DNA from: CAYFQV01 sp964654185
GTDB taxonomy: Bacteria > Spirochaetota > Spirochaetia > DSM-27196 > PWMO01
Assembly: GCA_964654185.1 (NCBI GenBank)
Contig: CAZZIE010000042.1
Span: 1-32,475 of the forward strand
Direction of reading: 5' to 3'
Length of the DNA: 32,475 nt
The notes beneath the pieces are model-generated. The model saw only the letters and a program-made list of their open reading frames with translations, was not told the origin of the DNA and did no database searches. Shown one piece after another: positions 11,890 through 19,173 of this stretch (within the stretch, counting starts at the first letter, position 1; the number at the start of each line of letters is the position of its first letter). The translations under genes and the position numbers were made by a program.

Positions 11890-12564
11890 ATGGGGTGGCT
11901 GTACCTCGCCCTGGCGATCGTTTTCTCCTATCTCCTGGGGTCAATACCGACGAGCATCATCGTCGGGCGCCTGTTCTTCAAGCTGGACATTCGAGAGCAC
12001 GGCTCCGGAAACGCCGGCGCGACGAACGCCTTCCGGGTTCTCGGACCCGCCGCAGGCACGGCGTGCATCATCGTGGATGTCGGCAAGGGTGCCGCTGCGG
12101 TCCTCATCGCCGGCCTCCTCCCGACCGCGCCGATTGCACCGGTCGTCGTGAAGCTCCTGGCAGGCGCCGCCGCGGTGGCCGGCCACATGTGGACCATCTT
12201 CGCACAGTTCCGTGGAGGAAAGGGCGTCGGCACCGCCGCGGGAATGCTCCTGGCGATCTATCCGGTGTCCCTGCTCATTGCGGTGGGGGTCTTTCTCATC
12301 GTGGCGGTTGCGACCGGCTACGTATCCCTTGGCTCCATCAGCGGAGCGGTGGCCTTTCCGGTCATTGCGGTGATCCTCTCCGCAACCGGCGCCCGCGAGA
12401 TCCAGCCGACCCTCCTGATCGTGGCCATTCCGATCGCCCTGTTGATCGTGTACCGCCACCGCACCAACATTCGTCGTCTTCTTCGGGGTGAGGAGAATCG
12501 CTTTCAGAAGCTCATGCTCTTTCGGCGGCTCTTTGCGCGGGGGGAGCGGAAGTCTCCGGAGTAG
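11890..12564 (+). CDS. plsY: Acyl-phosphate:glycerol-3-phosphate acyltransferase PlsY
   Basis: 224 residues, a small polytopic inner-membrane protein with about five to six hydrophobic segments (for example LYLALAIVFSYLLGSIPTSI and LLIAVGVFLIVAVATGYVSL). PlsY transfers an acyl group from acyl-phosphate to sn-glycerol-3-phosphate, the first step of phospholipid synthesis. The three conserved loops are visible: GSIPTSIIVGRL, HGSGNAGATNAFRVLG (phosphate and G3P binding) and FRGGKGVGTAAG; the D-x-x-KG motif appears as IVDVGKGAAAV. The C-terminal tail is basic (RRLLRGEENRFQKL). The GAGGAG ribosome site overlaps the fakAB stop and the start is 12 bp after it, so the genes form an operon. Confidence 0.96.
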   Translation: MGWLYLALAIVFSYLLGSIPTSIIVGRLFFKLDIREHGSGNAGATNAFRVLGPAAGTACIIVDVGKGAAAVLIAGLLPTAPIAPVVVKLLAGAAAVAGHMWTIFAQFRGGKGVGTAAGMLLAIYPVSLLIAVGVFLIVAVATGYVSLGSISGAVAFPVIAVILSATGAREIQPTLLIVAIPIALLIVYRHRTNIRRLLRGEENRFQKLMLFRRLFARGERKSPE

Positions 12565-12675
12565 GCTCGGACGCCTGGGAACGGCCACGGGCCGGGTACC
12601 GGCGCGTCACCCTGCGGGCGGCGCGGTTCCACGCAGGCGGCGCGCAGATCCCCGCCGAGCACGCTGCTGAACGCA

Positions 12676-12702
12676 CCGGCGACGCCGGACGGCGACGCCG
12701 GG
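12676..12702. repeat. Tandem palindromic CCGGCG-A-CGCCGG motifs between convergent genes
   Basis: Two adjacent copies of CGGCGACGCCGG (from 12677 and 12690) are each self-complementary and can also pair with each other. They lie six bases beyond the end of the SDR gene and about 110 bp after plsY. They could act as a bidirectional terminator, but no T-tract is present on either side. Confidence 0.4.
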
Positions 12703-12707
12703 CGGCG

Positions 12708-13976
12708 CTACCGCAGCATGATCTGGCCGCCCGTGACGGGGATGGCCTGCCCCGTCTCGTAGCGCTGATCCACAGCGTAGAGGATCGCTTTCACGACGTC
12801 GGGGCCGGTACACCCCCGGCCCATCGGCACCTTGGCCTCATAGAACTGCTTCACCTCCGCCACCGTTTCGGCGCCGGGGACCTTGCCCGCCCGGAGATAC
12901 TGGACGAAGAGTCCCTTTTCGGGGTCCGACCAGAGCGGACCGTCGAAGAAGTTCCCCGGACAGATCGCGTTCACCTTGATGTGATTCTCCACAAGCTCCT
13001 TTGCAAAGCTCTGGACCAGACCGATCCCTCCGAACTTGCCGCCCGCATAGGCGCCGTTCTTGTTGGACCCGTCGAGTCCCGACTTGGAGTTGATCTGGAT
13101 GATGTCACTGAAGAAGGGCTCCTCGGCAGCGCGCATCCGTGCACGATCCTGGATGCTCATGAGCCGCGAGGCGTGCTTGGAGCAGACGAAGAAGCCCTTG
13201 TAGTTGACGGAGGTGACGAAGTCGAAGTCCCCCACCGACAGCTCCTTCACGCTCCCCGCCTTCAACACACCGGCGTTACTGATGAACAGATCGATGCCCC
13301 CTGCCAGCGCGGCGACTTCGTGAATGAGCTCCGCAACGGAGTCCTCCGCCGAGACGTCGGCCTTCAGCGCGTGGGCCACGGGTCGGCCGATCATGGAGTT
13401 GAGCTCCTCGGCCATCGTGCGGGCGCCCTCGAGGTTGAGATCCGCAAGGACCAGGTGAGCTCCCGCCCGCGCCAGCCCGCGGGCGATCTCCGCCCCGAAT
13501 CCCTGGGCACCGCCCGTGACAACGACCACCTTGCCCGCCACGGAGGGGCGCACGCCCGCGGGGAGGCCACCTGCATCGGGAGTGACCTCCACATCCCCAA
13601 TGCCGGGCAGGCGTACGCGATCGGGGAGCGTCCCGATCTTCCCCACATGGGCGCGGAGAACCGGGAGCGCCGTGTCCACCACGGCGTCGGTCAGAGCGTC
13701 CACCCCGTCCCACTCACGGAGGGCTCGCTCGGCGCCCTTCACGGCACCGGTGAGATCGAGCGTCACGGATGAGTCGCCCGCAGCCGCTCCGTCCCGGTCC
13801 TGGTTCGCCGCCTGCTGCGCCGCCTGGTTCGCTGCCTGGTCCTCCCCGTGCTTCTCCCGCAGCCGAAGCAGCGGGGCGCGCCGGTCGAGCGGCTCGGCGG
13901 CCTGCGCAACCTCGCCGAGATCCATGAACAGCGCCCGCAGCACGGGCATCACCAGTCCTATCGTCATGTCGGCCAT
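12708..13976 (-). CDS. Short-chain dehydrogenase related to sorbitol-6-phosphate 2-dehydrogenase, with N-terminal extension
   Basis: 422 residues. The SDR domain covers about 147-422: cofactor motif TGGAQGFG (154-161), acidic D179 after the second strand (suggesting NAD), NAG (234-236), catalytic S297 or S299 in IIQINSKSG and Y310-x-x-x-K314 in YAGGK. IIQINSKSG, KFGGIGL, VPMGRGC and TGQAIPVTGGQIM closely follow E. coli SrlD, which oxidises sorbitol-6-phosphate to fructose-6-phosphate. About 145 residues precede the domain, including an Ala/Gln-rich stretch (QAANQAAQQAANQ) and a region I do not recognise. AAGGAG precedes the ATG at 13976. The start overlaps the end of the PHP gene by 13 bp, implying translational coupling. 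The substrate may be a polyol-phosphate but is not proven. Confidence 0.85.
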   Translation of the reverse strand: MADMTIGLVMPVLRALFMDLGEVAQAAEPLDRRAPLLRLREKHGEDQAANQAAQQAANQDRDGAAAGDSSVTLDLTGAVKGAERALREWDGVDALTDAVVDTALPVLRAHVGKIGTLPDRVRLPGIGDVEVTPDAGGLPAGVRPSVAGKVVVVTGGAQGFGAEIARGLARAGAHLVLADLNLEGARTMAEELNSMIGRPVAHALKADVSAEDSVAELIHEVAALAGGIDLFISNAGVLKAGSVKELSVGDFDFVTSVNYKGFFVCSKHASRLMSIQDRARMRAAEEPFFSDIIQINSKSGLDGSNKNGAYAGGKFGGIGLVQSFAKELVENHIKVNAICPGNFFDGPLWSDPEKGLFVQYLRAGKVPGAETVAEVKQFYEAKVPMGRGCTGPDVVKAILYAVDQRYETGQAIPVTGGQIMLR

Positions 13977-15328
13977 TGCATCTCCTTTGCGACGTCACAG
14001 GCGCGCTCCGGGGCGGCGGGATCGAGGGCGCGGCCGAGCTCGGCGTACCGCGGCAGCCGGTCGGATAACTCGCCCTGTAAGGGATTGTTCGCCGCGAAGA
14101 GTCCCAACCGCGGATCACAGTCTCCGACCTTCTCGTGGGCGACCAGGGCCCAGCTCGCATCGTTCAGATGGCGAAACTGCGGATCGAGCACCTCCGGACA
14201 GTTGAAGGACTGCCGGGAGCTGTTGATGTCGACACCGCTGATCTCCATGAGTCCGTGGCTGCGACAGAGCTCTTGGACCCGCCGCAGCTGATCCCTGGTG
14301 TTTCGCGGCGGCATGAAGGTCACCGCCTGAAAGCCAAGATCGGTGATCACATCGAAGAGCTCATCCAGGAAGTCGTCTTCAAACTTCTCCGCCTTCTTGT
14401 CTCCCGTGGGCGACTCGGTGACATCCCCGAGGTAGGCGTATGCCGGAATCGCGCCCAACTCCCGCGCCTTCGTGACGACCTCCGCAATCGGACGGCACTC
14501 ATCCTCCTCAGGAAGAATGAAGATCGATGGTACCAGGCCACTCTTCAACACACCGAGAAGATCGTAGGGGTAATGCGGATTGTCGACGTCCCGGAGACGC
14601 GCCTCGATCGTGCCGGTAACCCGCAGATTCAGCTCTTCCTGCAGGACCCGCACCAGCGCGGCGCCGCGCCCGAAGCGCTGCATGAGCCTGTGAGCGGCAC
14701 CGAAGACCAGGTGGCGCTCGGTCACGCTCCCGCCGTCCGCCGACTGAGAGAGCGGAACAATGTCTTCGTTGAAGTCCAGCGCTTCCAGACCAATCCCGCT
14801 GAGGATCCGATTCAACCCCTCGATTTGACGGCGATTCCGGTCGTTCCGGGCGGCGCGGATCTCTGCAAGGTAGCGGTCCAGGGCCTTCCAGGAACGCCGG
14901 GGCACCCCGTGCATCACCACGTACGCCAAACCGGGCGCATCGGGGCTGTTGATCTTGCGATCGGCAAAGGGCGTATCGTACCAGGTCGTTCGCACCTCCG
15001 CCCCCACGGTGGAGGCAATGCCGACGATCTTGCACGCCTCCACCATCTCCGCCGCGGCTGAGATAGAGTCATGGTCGATGCTGCCGACCACCTGCAGGCC
15101 GCTCCACCGCGCCATGAAGGCGGCGAAGCTCGGAGAGTACGGGCTGAAGGAGTAGAAGGTGTGGACGTGGTTATTGGCCTCCTTCGACACGGGTACATCC
15201 AGAATGCCGTACCGGTTGGACCGAACCAGGCTCTCCAGGTGCGCGATGCGCTCGCCCATGGTTGAAGCGTTCAGAAGTGGTGTTACCTCTGCCGTCACGT
15301 CGTCGACGCCGCCTGGGTGCATCTTCAT
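13964..15328 (-). CDS. PHP-domain metal-dependent protein, putative phosphoesterase
   Basis: 454 residues. The PHP metal-binding signature is visible: H54 and H56 in NNHVHTFYSFSPYSPS, D85-H86-D87 in GSIDHDS, and E111 in VGAEVRTTW. Further candidate ligands lie near the C-terminus (EISGVDINSSRQSF). PHP proteins hydrolyse phosphate esters such as histidinol-phosphate or nucleotides. This one is longer than HisK-type enzymes and its middle region (about 150-330) is not one I recognise. The start ATG overlaps the upstream stop as ATGA; a second ATG two codons later (residue M3) is also possible. It is the middle gene of a coupled three-gene operon with a DHH phosphoesterase before it and an SDR after it. 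The substrate is unknown. Confidence 0.8.
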   Translation of the reverse strand: MKMHPGGVDDVTAEVTPLLNASTMGERIAHLESLVRSNRYGILDVPVSKEANNHVHTFYSFSPYSPSFAAFMARWSGLQVVGSIDHDSISAAAEMVEACKIVGIASTVGAEVRTTWYDTPFADRKINSPDAPGLAYVVMHGVPRRSWKALDRYLAEIRAARNDRNRRQIEGLNRILSGIGLEALDFNEDIVPLSQSADGGSVTERHLVFGAAHRLMQRFGRGAALVRVLQEELNLRVTGTIEARLRDVDNPHYPYDLLGVLKSGLVPSIFILPEEDECRPIAEVVTKARELGAIPAYAYLGDVTESPTGDKKAEKFEDDFLDELFDVITDLGFQAVTFMPPRNTRDQLRRVQELCRSHGLMEISGVDINSSRQSFNCPEVLDPQFRHLNDASWALVAHEKVGDCDPRLGLFAANNPLQGELSDRLPRYAELGRALDPAAPERACDVAKEMQWPT

Positions 15329-16248
15329 CTGCCTCGTACCTTTGAAAGGAGCTCTTCCAGGACGTCCTGCGCCCTGTTGTTGTCGACCTGGCAGGTACCG
15401 GCGTTCTCGTGGCCGCCTCCATCGTACTCGAACATGAGATGACCGACGTGCACCGTGGACGATCGATCGAAGATCGACTTACCCACAGTGATCACCGTGT
15501 TCTGCTTCTTGAATCCCCACATGACTTGCAGAGAGATGTTGGCGTGGGGAAAGAGGGCGTACTTCACGAAGCGGTTGCCCGCGTAGATCGTATCGAAGGG
15601 ACGCAAATCCACGACAAGGACATTCTCGTACACGGTCGACGCCTCGTGGAGCTGCGCCTTGAAGTGCTCCCGGTGGTCCATGTAGACCTGAACCCGCTCC
15701 GCAACATCGGAGATGTCAAGGATCTCCTCTATGGTGTACTCACGGCAGTAATCGACCAGGTCGAGCATGAGCTGGTAGTTGGAGATGCGAAAGTTGCGGA
15801 AACGTCCCAGCCCGGTTCGGGCGTCCATGAGGAAGTTGAGCAGATTCCAGCGCTCCGGGTAGAGAACCTCATCCCGGGTAAACTGTGCGGCGTCACCCTT
15901 GTCGACCGCCTCCATCATCTCGCTGGAGATGTTCGGAAAGCGCTCGGCGCCGCCGAAGTAGTTGTACACCACTCTCGCCGCAGACGGCGAGGCGGGATCG
16001 AGGATCAGACTCTCCTCGGTATCGAGCCGGAGACTCTCCGAGGCGTGGTGATCGAAGGCCAGGTGGACCCCCGGGACGTGGGGGACGTTCGCGGTGATGT
16101 CCTGCGGCGTCACCTCGATGCGGCCATCCTGCATGTCCTTGGGATGGACGAACTTGATCTCACGGATGAGGTCGAGTTCCGTCAGCAAGACTGCGCAGAC
16201 CAAGCCGTCGAAGTCACTCCTCGTCAAGAGACGGTACCCTGTATCCAT
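15325..16248 (-). CDS. DHH-family phosphoesterase (exopolyphosphatase/nanoRNase-like)
   Basis: 307 residues from the chosen start. DHH motifs are visible: SDFDG (D12, D14), LAFDHHAS (D66, H67, H68), a later acidic segment EAVDKGDAAQF, and the C-terminal DHHA1-type glycine motif YDGGGHENAGTCQV. Members cleave phosphodiester or phosphoanhydride bonds in short oligonucleotides, cyclic dinucleotide products or polyphosphate using Mn2+. The start at 16248 is preferred to one 15 codons upstream because a GGGAG lies nine bases before it and because the candidate promoter (16275-16303) overlaps the upstream start. It is the first gene of the DHH-PHP-SDR operon. It differs from RecJ (much longer) and its exact substrate cannot be read from the sequence. 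Confidence 0.85.
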   Translation of the reverse strand: MDTGYRLLTRSDFDGLVCAVLLTELDLIREIKFVHPKDMQDGRIEVTPQDITANVPHVPGVHLAFDHHASESLRLDTEESLILDPASPSAARVVYNYFGGAERFPNISSEMMEAVDKGDAAQFTRDEVLYPERWNLLNFLMDARTGLGRFRNFRISNYQLMLDLVDYCREYTIEEILDISDVAERVQVYMDHREHFKAQLHEASTVYENVLVVDLRPFDTIYAGNRFVKYALFPHANISLQVMWGFKKQNTVITVGKSIFDRSSTVHVGHLMFEYDGGGHENAGTCQVDNNRAQDVLEELLSKVRGR

Positions 16249-16274
16249 ACGCGGGAGCTCCCTGTTTCCGGGGA

Positions 16275-16303
16275 ATGCTACCGGAAGCACCATGAAACTG
16301 CAA
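16275..16303 (-). promoter_or_regulatory. Candidate promoter of the DHH-PHP-SDR operon
   Basis: On the minus strand TTGCAG (complement of 16298-16303) and TAGCAT (complement of 16275-16280) are spaced by 17 bp. The predicted leader is about 20 nt and supports the ATG at 16248 as start. Confidence 0.5.
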
Positions 16304-16323
16304 CCGAGCCCGTCGGGGGCGCA

Positions 16324-16353
16324 TTGGCTGTCTCTCGGAGCGGCTGGTATACT
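16324..16353 (+). promoter_or_regulatory. Promoter of the uridylyltransferase gene
   Basis: TTGGCT (16324-16329) and TATACT (16348-16353), preceded by an extended -10 TGG, are 18 bp apart. Transcription would begin near 16360. Confidence 0.65.
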
Positions 16354-16364
16354 CGATCCATACG

Positions 16365-16404
16365 CCGGTCCTATCGACCCGGTCTTGCCGGACCGGACCT
16401 ATCG
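16365..16404 (+). repeat. Repeat and hairpin in the uridylyltransferase leader
   Basis: CCGGTCCTATCG (16365-16376) and CCGGACCTATCG (16393-16404) match at 11 of 12 bases. Between and overlapping them CCGGTC (16379-16384) pairs with GACCGG (16391-16396). This would form just after the predicted start of transcription and before the AGAGGAG ribosome site. Function is unknown. Confidence 0.4.
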
Positions 16405-16435
16405 GGCCGACCGTACGAAATCGAGAGGAGATCCC

Positions 16436-18028
16436 ATGCAGGAAGAGCAGCCCGCCCGTGAGACAGTGAGCAACGAAGTATGGCGCGACATGGAATCCAG
16501 GCAGATCGATGTCGACAGGACTCTCAGGATCCTCGACAACTACAACGCAGGAGCGTACGACAAGGTCGAGAAGGTCACCGCCGAAGAGATCCCGTCGATC
16601 GACGGCGAGACCATCGTCGACATGACGGATGATATTACCCTGAATCTGCCGGCGGAACGGGCGAAGAGGCGCCTGGAGGATCTCCTGCCCGGAGCGGATC
16701 CGGAGGAGCATGGACGCTGGACGGACTCGACGGCGCAGTTCGATCGCACCGACCTCGGCCGGTTGGGCGAGCGGCTCCTGCCGCTCGTTTCCTACGGCGT
16801 GCTCAATGGCGGGTCCGCCACCAGCTACGCCGACACCAAGAAGAACTCCAAGCTGAGTGAGAGCCTCCTGTCCATGGTGAGGGAGAGCTTCGACGCAGTC
16901 GCGGATACTTCCCGCGGCAAGGCGAAGGGAATCACGCCTGCCTTCGTAAACCCCGACGGATCCTTTGGCCCGAGCTTTCTCGAGCTCAAGATGCGGGCGG
17001 TCCTCATTCGCATCCTGAGCTACAACCTCCACTACGGCGCTCCGGGTGATACAACACCGCCGGGAGCTCCCTTCTTCCAGATGACCAGTGTCTACAACGA
17101 TGAAGAGATCGCTCAGACCTATGCAGCGTATCGCCACAGTCCGCTTCTTGCCGACCTCATCCACGGGACCGGTGTCGTCATTACCGAGACGGAAACGGGC
17201 GTCCAGCCCATGATTGCGGCGTATACGCACTCGGAGGCGGGGCGTCCGAAGCGCATCTTCACCCATGCCTACGGCCGGGAGGGCGAGACGCTTCCCCTCC
17301 CCGGCGGCCACGGGCAGAACTTCGACATTCTCCGGGACGTCTATCGCGGCCTTCGCGAGCGCGGCAAGCGCTTCGTATACCTCGGCAACGTAGACAATCT
17401 GGGTTTCACGGTGGATCCGGTGTCGGTGGCCTATCTGGCCCTTACCGAGAAGCAGGCGGCCTTCGACTTTTCATTCCGCACCTCCGTCGATGTGAAAGGC
17501 GGCATTCTGGTGCGGGACCGCCACGGACGCCTGAACGCAGCGGACATCGGCCCCGCCATCAGCCCCGATGAGGTGTTTCGCCAGGAGGAGGCGGGAAAGA
17601 ACATTCTCTTCAACTGCGCAACCGGCCTCTTCAATCTCGACTATCTGGTGCCCAACATCGACCACATCGTCGAGGACCTGCCCATGCGCTTCTCCGACCA
17701 GGACAAGGATGCGGGCAAGTACTCCCAGGCCGAACAGGTAACCTGGGAGATCGTCGGCATGCTCGACGACTTCCTGGTCTTCGGGGTGAACAAGTACGAT
17801 CGCTTCCTCGCCGCGAAGGTGCTGCTGGAAACCCTCATGACCAGCGGTCTCAAGCTGGACCATCCCGACTACCCCACCGACGAGCGGCCGGAGAAGGACC
17901 TCCAGGGGACCGCGCGGAGGCTCCACGACGGGTTGAAGCGGAAGCTGGTGGGCGAATACGGCATGAGCCTGGAGAACGGGCGCTGGGTGCCGAAGAGCGT
18001 CGAGCAGCTCACCGCCGAGTTGGGATAA
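16436..18028 (+). CDS. UTP--glucose-1-phosphate (or UTP--sugar-1-phosphate) uridylyltransferase, UDPGP family
   Basis: 530 residues. It belongs to the eukaryote-like UDPGP family (UGP/UAP/USP), which makes UDP-sugars from UTP and a sugar-1-phosphate. The nucleotide-binding loop is a variant, VLNGGSATSYADTKKNSKL (about 122-140), in place of the usual LNGGLGT-type loop. Other family motifs are PLPGGHGQNFDIL, RGKRFVYLGNVDNLGFTVDP (uracil/metal segment), FDFSFRTSVDVKGG and NILFNCATGLFNLDYL. AGAGGAG at 16424-16430 and the promoter upstream set the start; the longer open frame overlaps the divergent operon. Whether it prefers glucose-1-P, GlcNAc-1-P or other sugars is open. hisI follows after 10 bp. 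Confidence 0.82.
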   Translation: MQEEQPARETVSNEVWRDMESRQIDVDRTLRILDNYNAGAYDKVEKVTAEEIPSIDGETIVDMTDDITLNLPAERAKRRLEDLLPGADPEEHGRWTDSTAQFDRTDLGRLGERLLPLVSYGVLNGGSATSYADTKKNSKLSESLLSMVRESFDAVADTSRGKAKGITPAFVNPDGSFGPSFLELKMRAVLIRILSYNLHYGAPGDTTPPGAPFFQMTSVYNDEEIAQTYAAYRHSPLLADLIHGTGVVITETETGVQPMIAAYTHSEAGRPKRIFTHAYGREGETLPLPGGHGQNFDILRDVYRGLRERGKRFVYLGNVDNLGFTVDPVSVAYLALTEKQAAFDFSFRTSVDVKGGILVRDRHGRLNAADIGPAISPDEVFRQEEAGKNILFNCATGLFNLDYLVPNIDHIVEDLPMRFSDQDKDAGKYSQAEQVTWEIVGMLDDFLVFGVNKYDRFLAAKVLLETLMTSGLKLDHPDYPTDERPEKDLQGTARRLHDGLKRKLVGEYGMSLENGRWVPKSVEQLTAELG

Positions 18029-18038
18029 GGGACGCACC

Positions 18039-18479
18039 ATGGCCGCATCTCGCGAACAACCGGCACAATCCAATCAATCCGCCACAACCGTCCGGGAGCT
18101 CCCGCGCCGACCGGAGGAGGCGCCGACACAACCCGACCTGGACTTCGAGAAACTCGGAGGCGTTGTTACCGTCGTTACCCAGGATGAAGAGAGCGGCGAC
18201 GTCCTGATGGTTGCCTTCATGGACCGCGAGGCGTGGGACGCCACGCTGGAGACAGGGTATGCCCACTACTACAGCCGGTCACGGCGTCGTCTCTGGAAGA
18301 AGGGTGAGGAGTCGGGAAACGTTCAGGAAGTGCGGGAGATTCGGGTCGATTGCGATCAGGACGCAGTACTCCTGAAGGTTCATCAGACCGGCAGCGGCGC
18401 CTGCCACACCGGCAACCCAACCTGCTTCTACCGGAGCTACCACAAAGGCAGCCTCATCTACGCCCCTCGCCGCGGATGA
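18039..18479 (+). CDS. hisI: Phosphoribosyl-AMP cyclohydrolase
   Basis: 146 residues. The enzyme opens the adenine ring of phosphoribosyl-AMP in the third step of histidine synthesis, using Zn2+ and Mg2+. The metal sites are visible: C105-D106-x-D108 in VDCDQDAVLLKVHQ, and C122 and C129 in GACHTGNPTCFYRS. Upstream motifs MVAFMDREAWDATLETGYAHYYSRSR and LWKKGEESGN are also typical. It lacks the HisE domain found fused in many bacteria. About 32 N-terminal residues (rich in Q, P, S) precede the domain and are probably disordered. It is alone, not in a his operon, 10 bp after the uridylyltransferase gene with only a weak AAGGGA ribosome site, so it is probably cotranscribed. Confidence 0.95.
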   Translation: MAASREQPAQSNQSATTVRELPRRPEEAPTQPDLDFEKLGGVVTVVTQDEESGDVLMVAFMDREAWDATLETGYAHYYSRSRRRLWKKGEESGNVQEVREIRVDCDQDAVLLKVHQTGSGACHTGNPTCFYRSYHKGSLIYAPRRG

Positions 18480-18486
18480 GCCCCAC

Positions 18487-18502
18487 GCCGCAGGCCTGCG
18501 GC
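18487..18502. terminator. Perfect 16-bp palindrome between convergent hisI and dcd
   Basis: GCCGCAGG is followed directly by its reverse complement CCTGCGGC, in the 28 bp between the two stop codons. It is a plausible bidirectional terminator stem, but there is no T-tract on either strand, so confidence is limited. Confidence 0.4.
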
Positions 18503-18507
18503 CGCTA

Positions 18508-19041
18508 CTACCCCTCGCGACGCTCGGTGATCTCCGTGTAGAGCATGCTGCTCTGAATGCCGGTGTTGTTCTGATACTTGCCGTTTCGGTAGGTCTCGTA
18601 GTCGCCTTCGATGGTGTGGTAGAAGATCTGACAGATCTGCACCCCGGCGTAGATACGGATGGGCTGGACGCAGAAGATTTCGAGAGTCCAGTATCCGTGG
18701 AAGCCAATGTCCCCGAACCCGGCCGTAATGTGGACGAAGAGCCCGAGTCTGCCGATCGAGGAACGCCCTTCCAGCATGGGCACGTAGCCGTCGGTGGCGG
18801 TGTACTCCACCGTGCGCCCCAGGTAGAGACGATTCGGTTGCAGCTGCAGCCCTTCCGGGGGAATGGTCAGCCGCGAGGTCGGATTGTTTGCCGCCATGTC
18901 CAGAACCGGCGCGTCGTAAACAACGAGCTCCTCGTGAAGACGCAGGTTGTAGCTGTTCGGGTTGAGCTGCCCCGCATCGAAGGGATCAATGATGATGCGC
19001 CGACCGAGCTCCACTTGAATCTGCTTTCCCGATAGTATCAT
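18508..19041 (-). CDS. dcd: dCTP deaminase, possibly the dUMP-forming bifunctional type
   Basis: 177 residues, trimeric dUTPase-like fold. It deaminates dCTP to dUTP, and in the bifunctional class also removes pyrophosphate to give dUMP for thymidylate synthesis. Visible motifs are LNPNSYNLRL (28-35), EGRSSIGRLGLFVH (91-104, with R93, S94, S95, R98), TAGFGDIGFHGYWTLE (catalytic-type E121) and a C-terminal KYQNNTG segment. The TAGFGDIGF-type central motif is closer to the bifunctional archaeal/Bacillus-type proteins than to the E. coli TAHRIDPGW motif, which is why dUMP formation is suggested. AGGAA lies eight bases before the ATG. Two 20-bp repeats lie in its upstream region. Confidence 0.93.
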   Translation of the reverse strand: MILSGKQIQVELGRRIIIDPFDAGQLNPNSYNLRLHEELVVYDAPVLDMAANNPTSRLTIPPEGLQLQPNRLYLGRTVEYTATDGYVPMLEGRSSIGRLGLFVHITAGFGDIGFHGYWTLEIFCVQPIRIYAGVQICQIFYHTIEGDYETYRNGKYQNNTGIQSSMLYTEITERREG

Positions 19042-19050
19042 GCACGTTCC

Positions 19051-19090
19051 TGTGGTCGGTCCGCCGATCCTGAGGTCGGTCCGCCGATCC
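19051..19090. repeat. Two tandem 20-bp repeats upstream of dcd, possible operator
   Basis: 19051-19070 and 19071-19090 are identical at 19 of 20 bases. Each contains a small dyad (TCGG-TCCG-CCGA). They lie between a minus-strand TAGAAT (-10-like, complement of 19096-19101) and the dcd ribosome site, i.e. at or just after the expected transcription start. Confidence 0.6.
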
Positions 19091-19118
19091 CACCGATTCT
19101 ACCCCGATGTGCGGACAC

Positions 19119-19150
19119 AAAAAAAGCCGGGAAGCGCACTTCCCGACTTT
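19119..19150 (-). terminator. Intrinsic terminator of the 56-residue protein gene
   Basis: On the minus strand a stem (7 bp contiguous, 19128-19134 with 19139-19145, extended past one mismatch) with a 4-nt loop is followed by seven T residues (A-run at 19119-19125). The T-rich opposite side could terminate plus-strand transcripts too. Confidence 0.88.
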
Positions 19151-19173
19151 CTTGTTCATGCGGTAGTCCGAGC

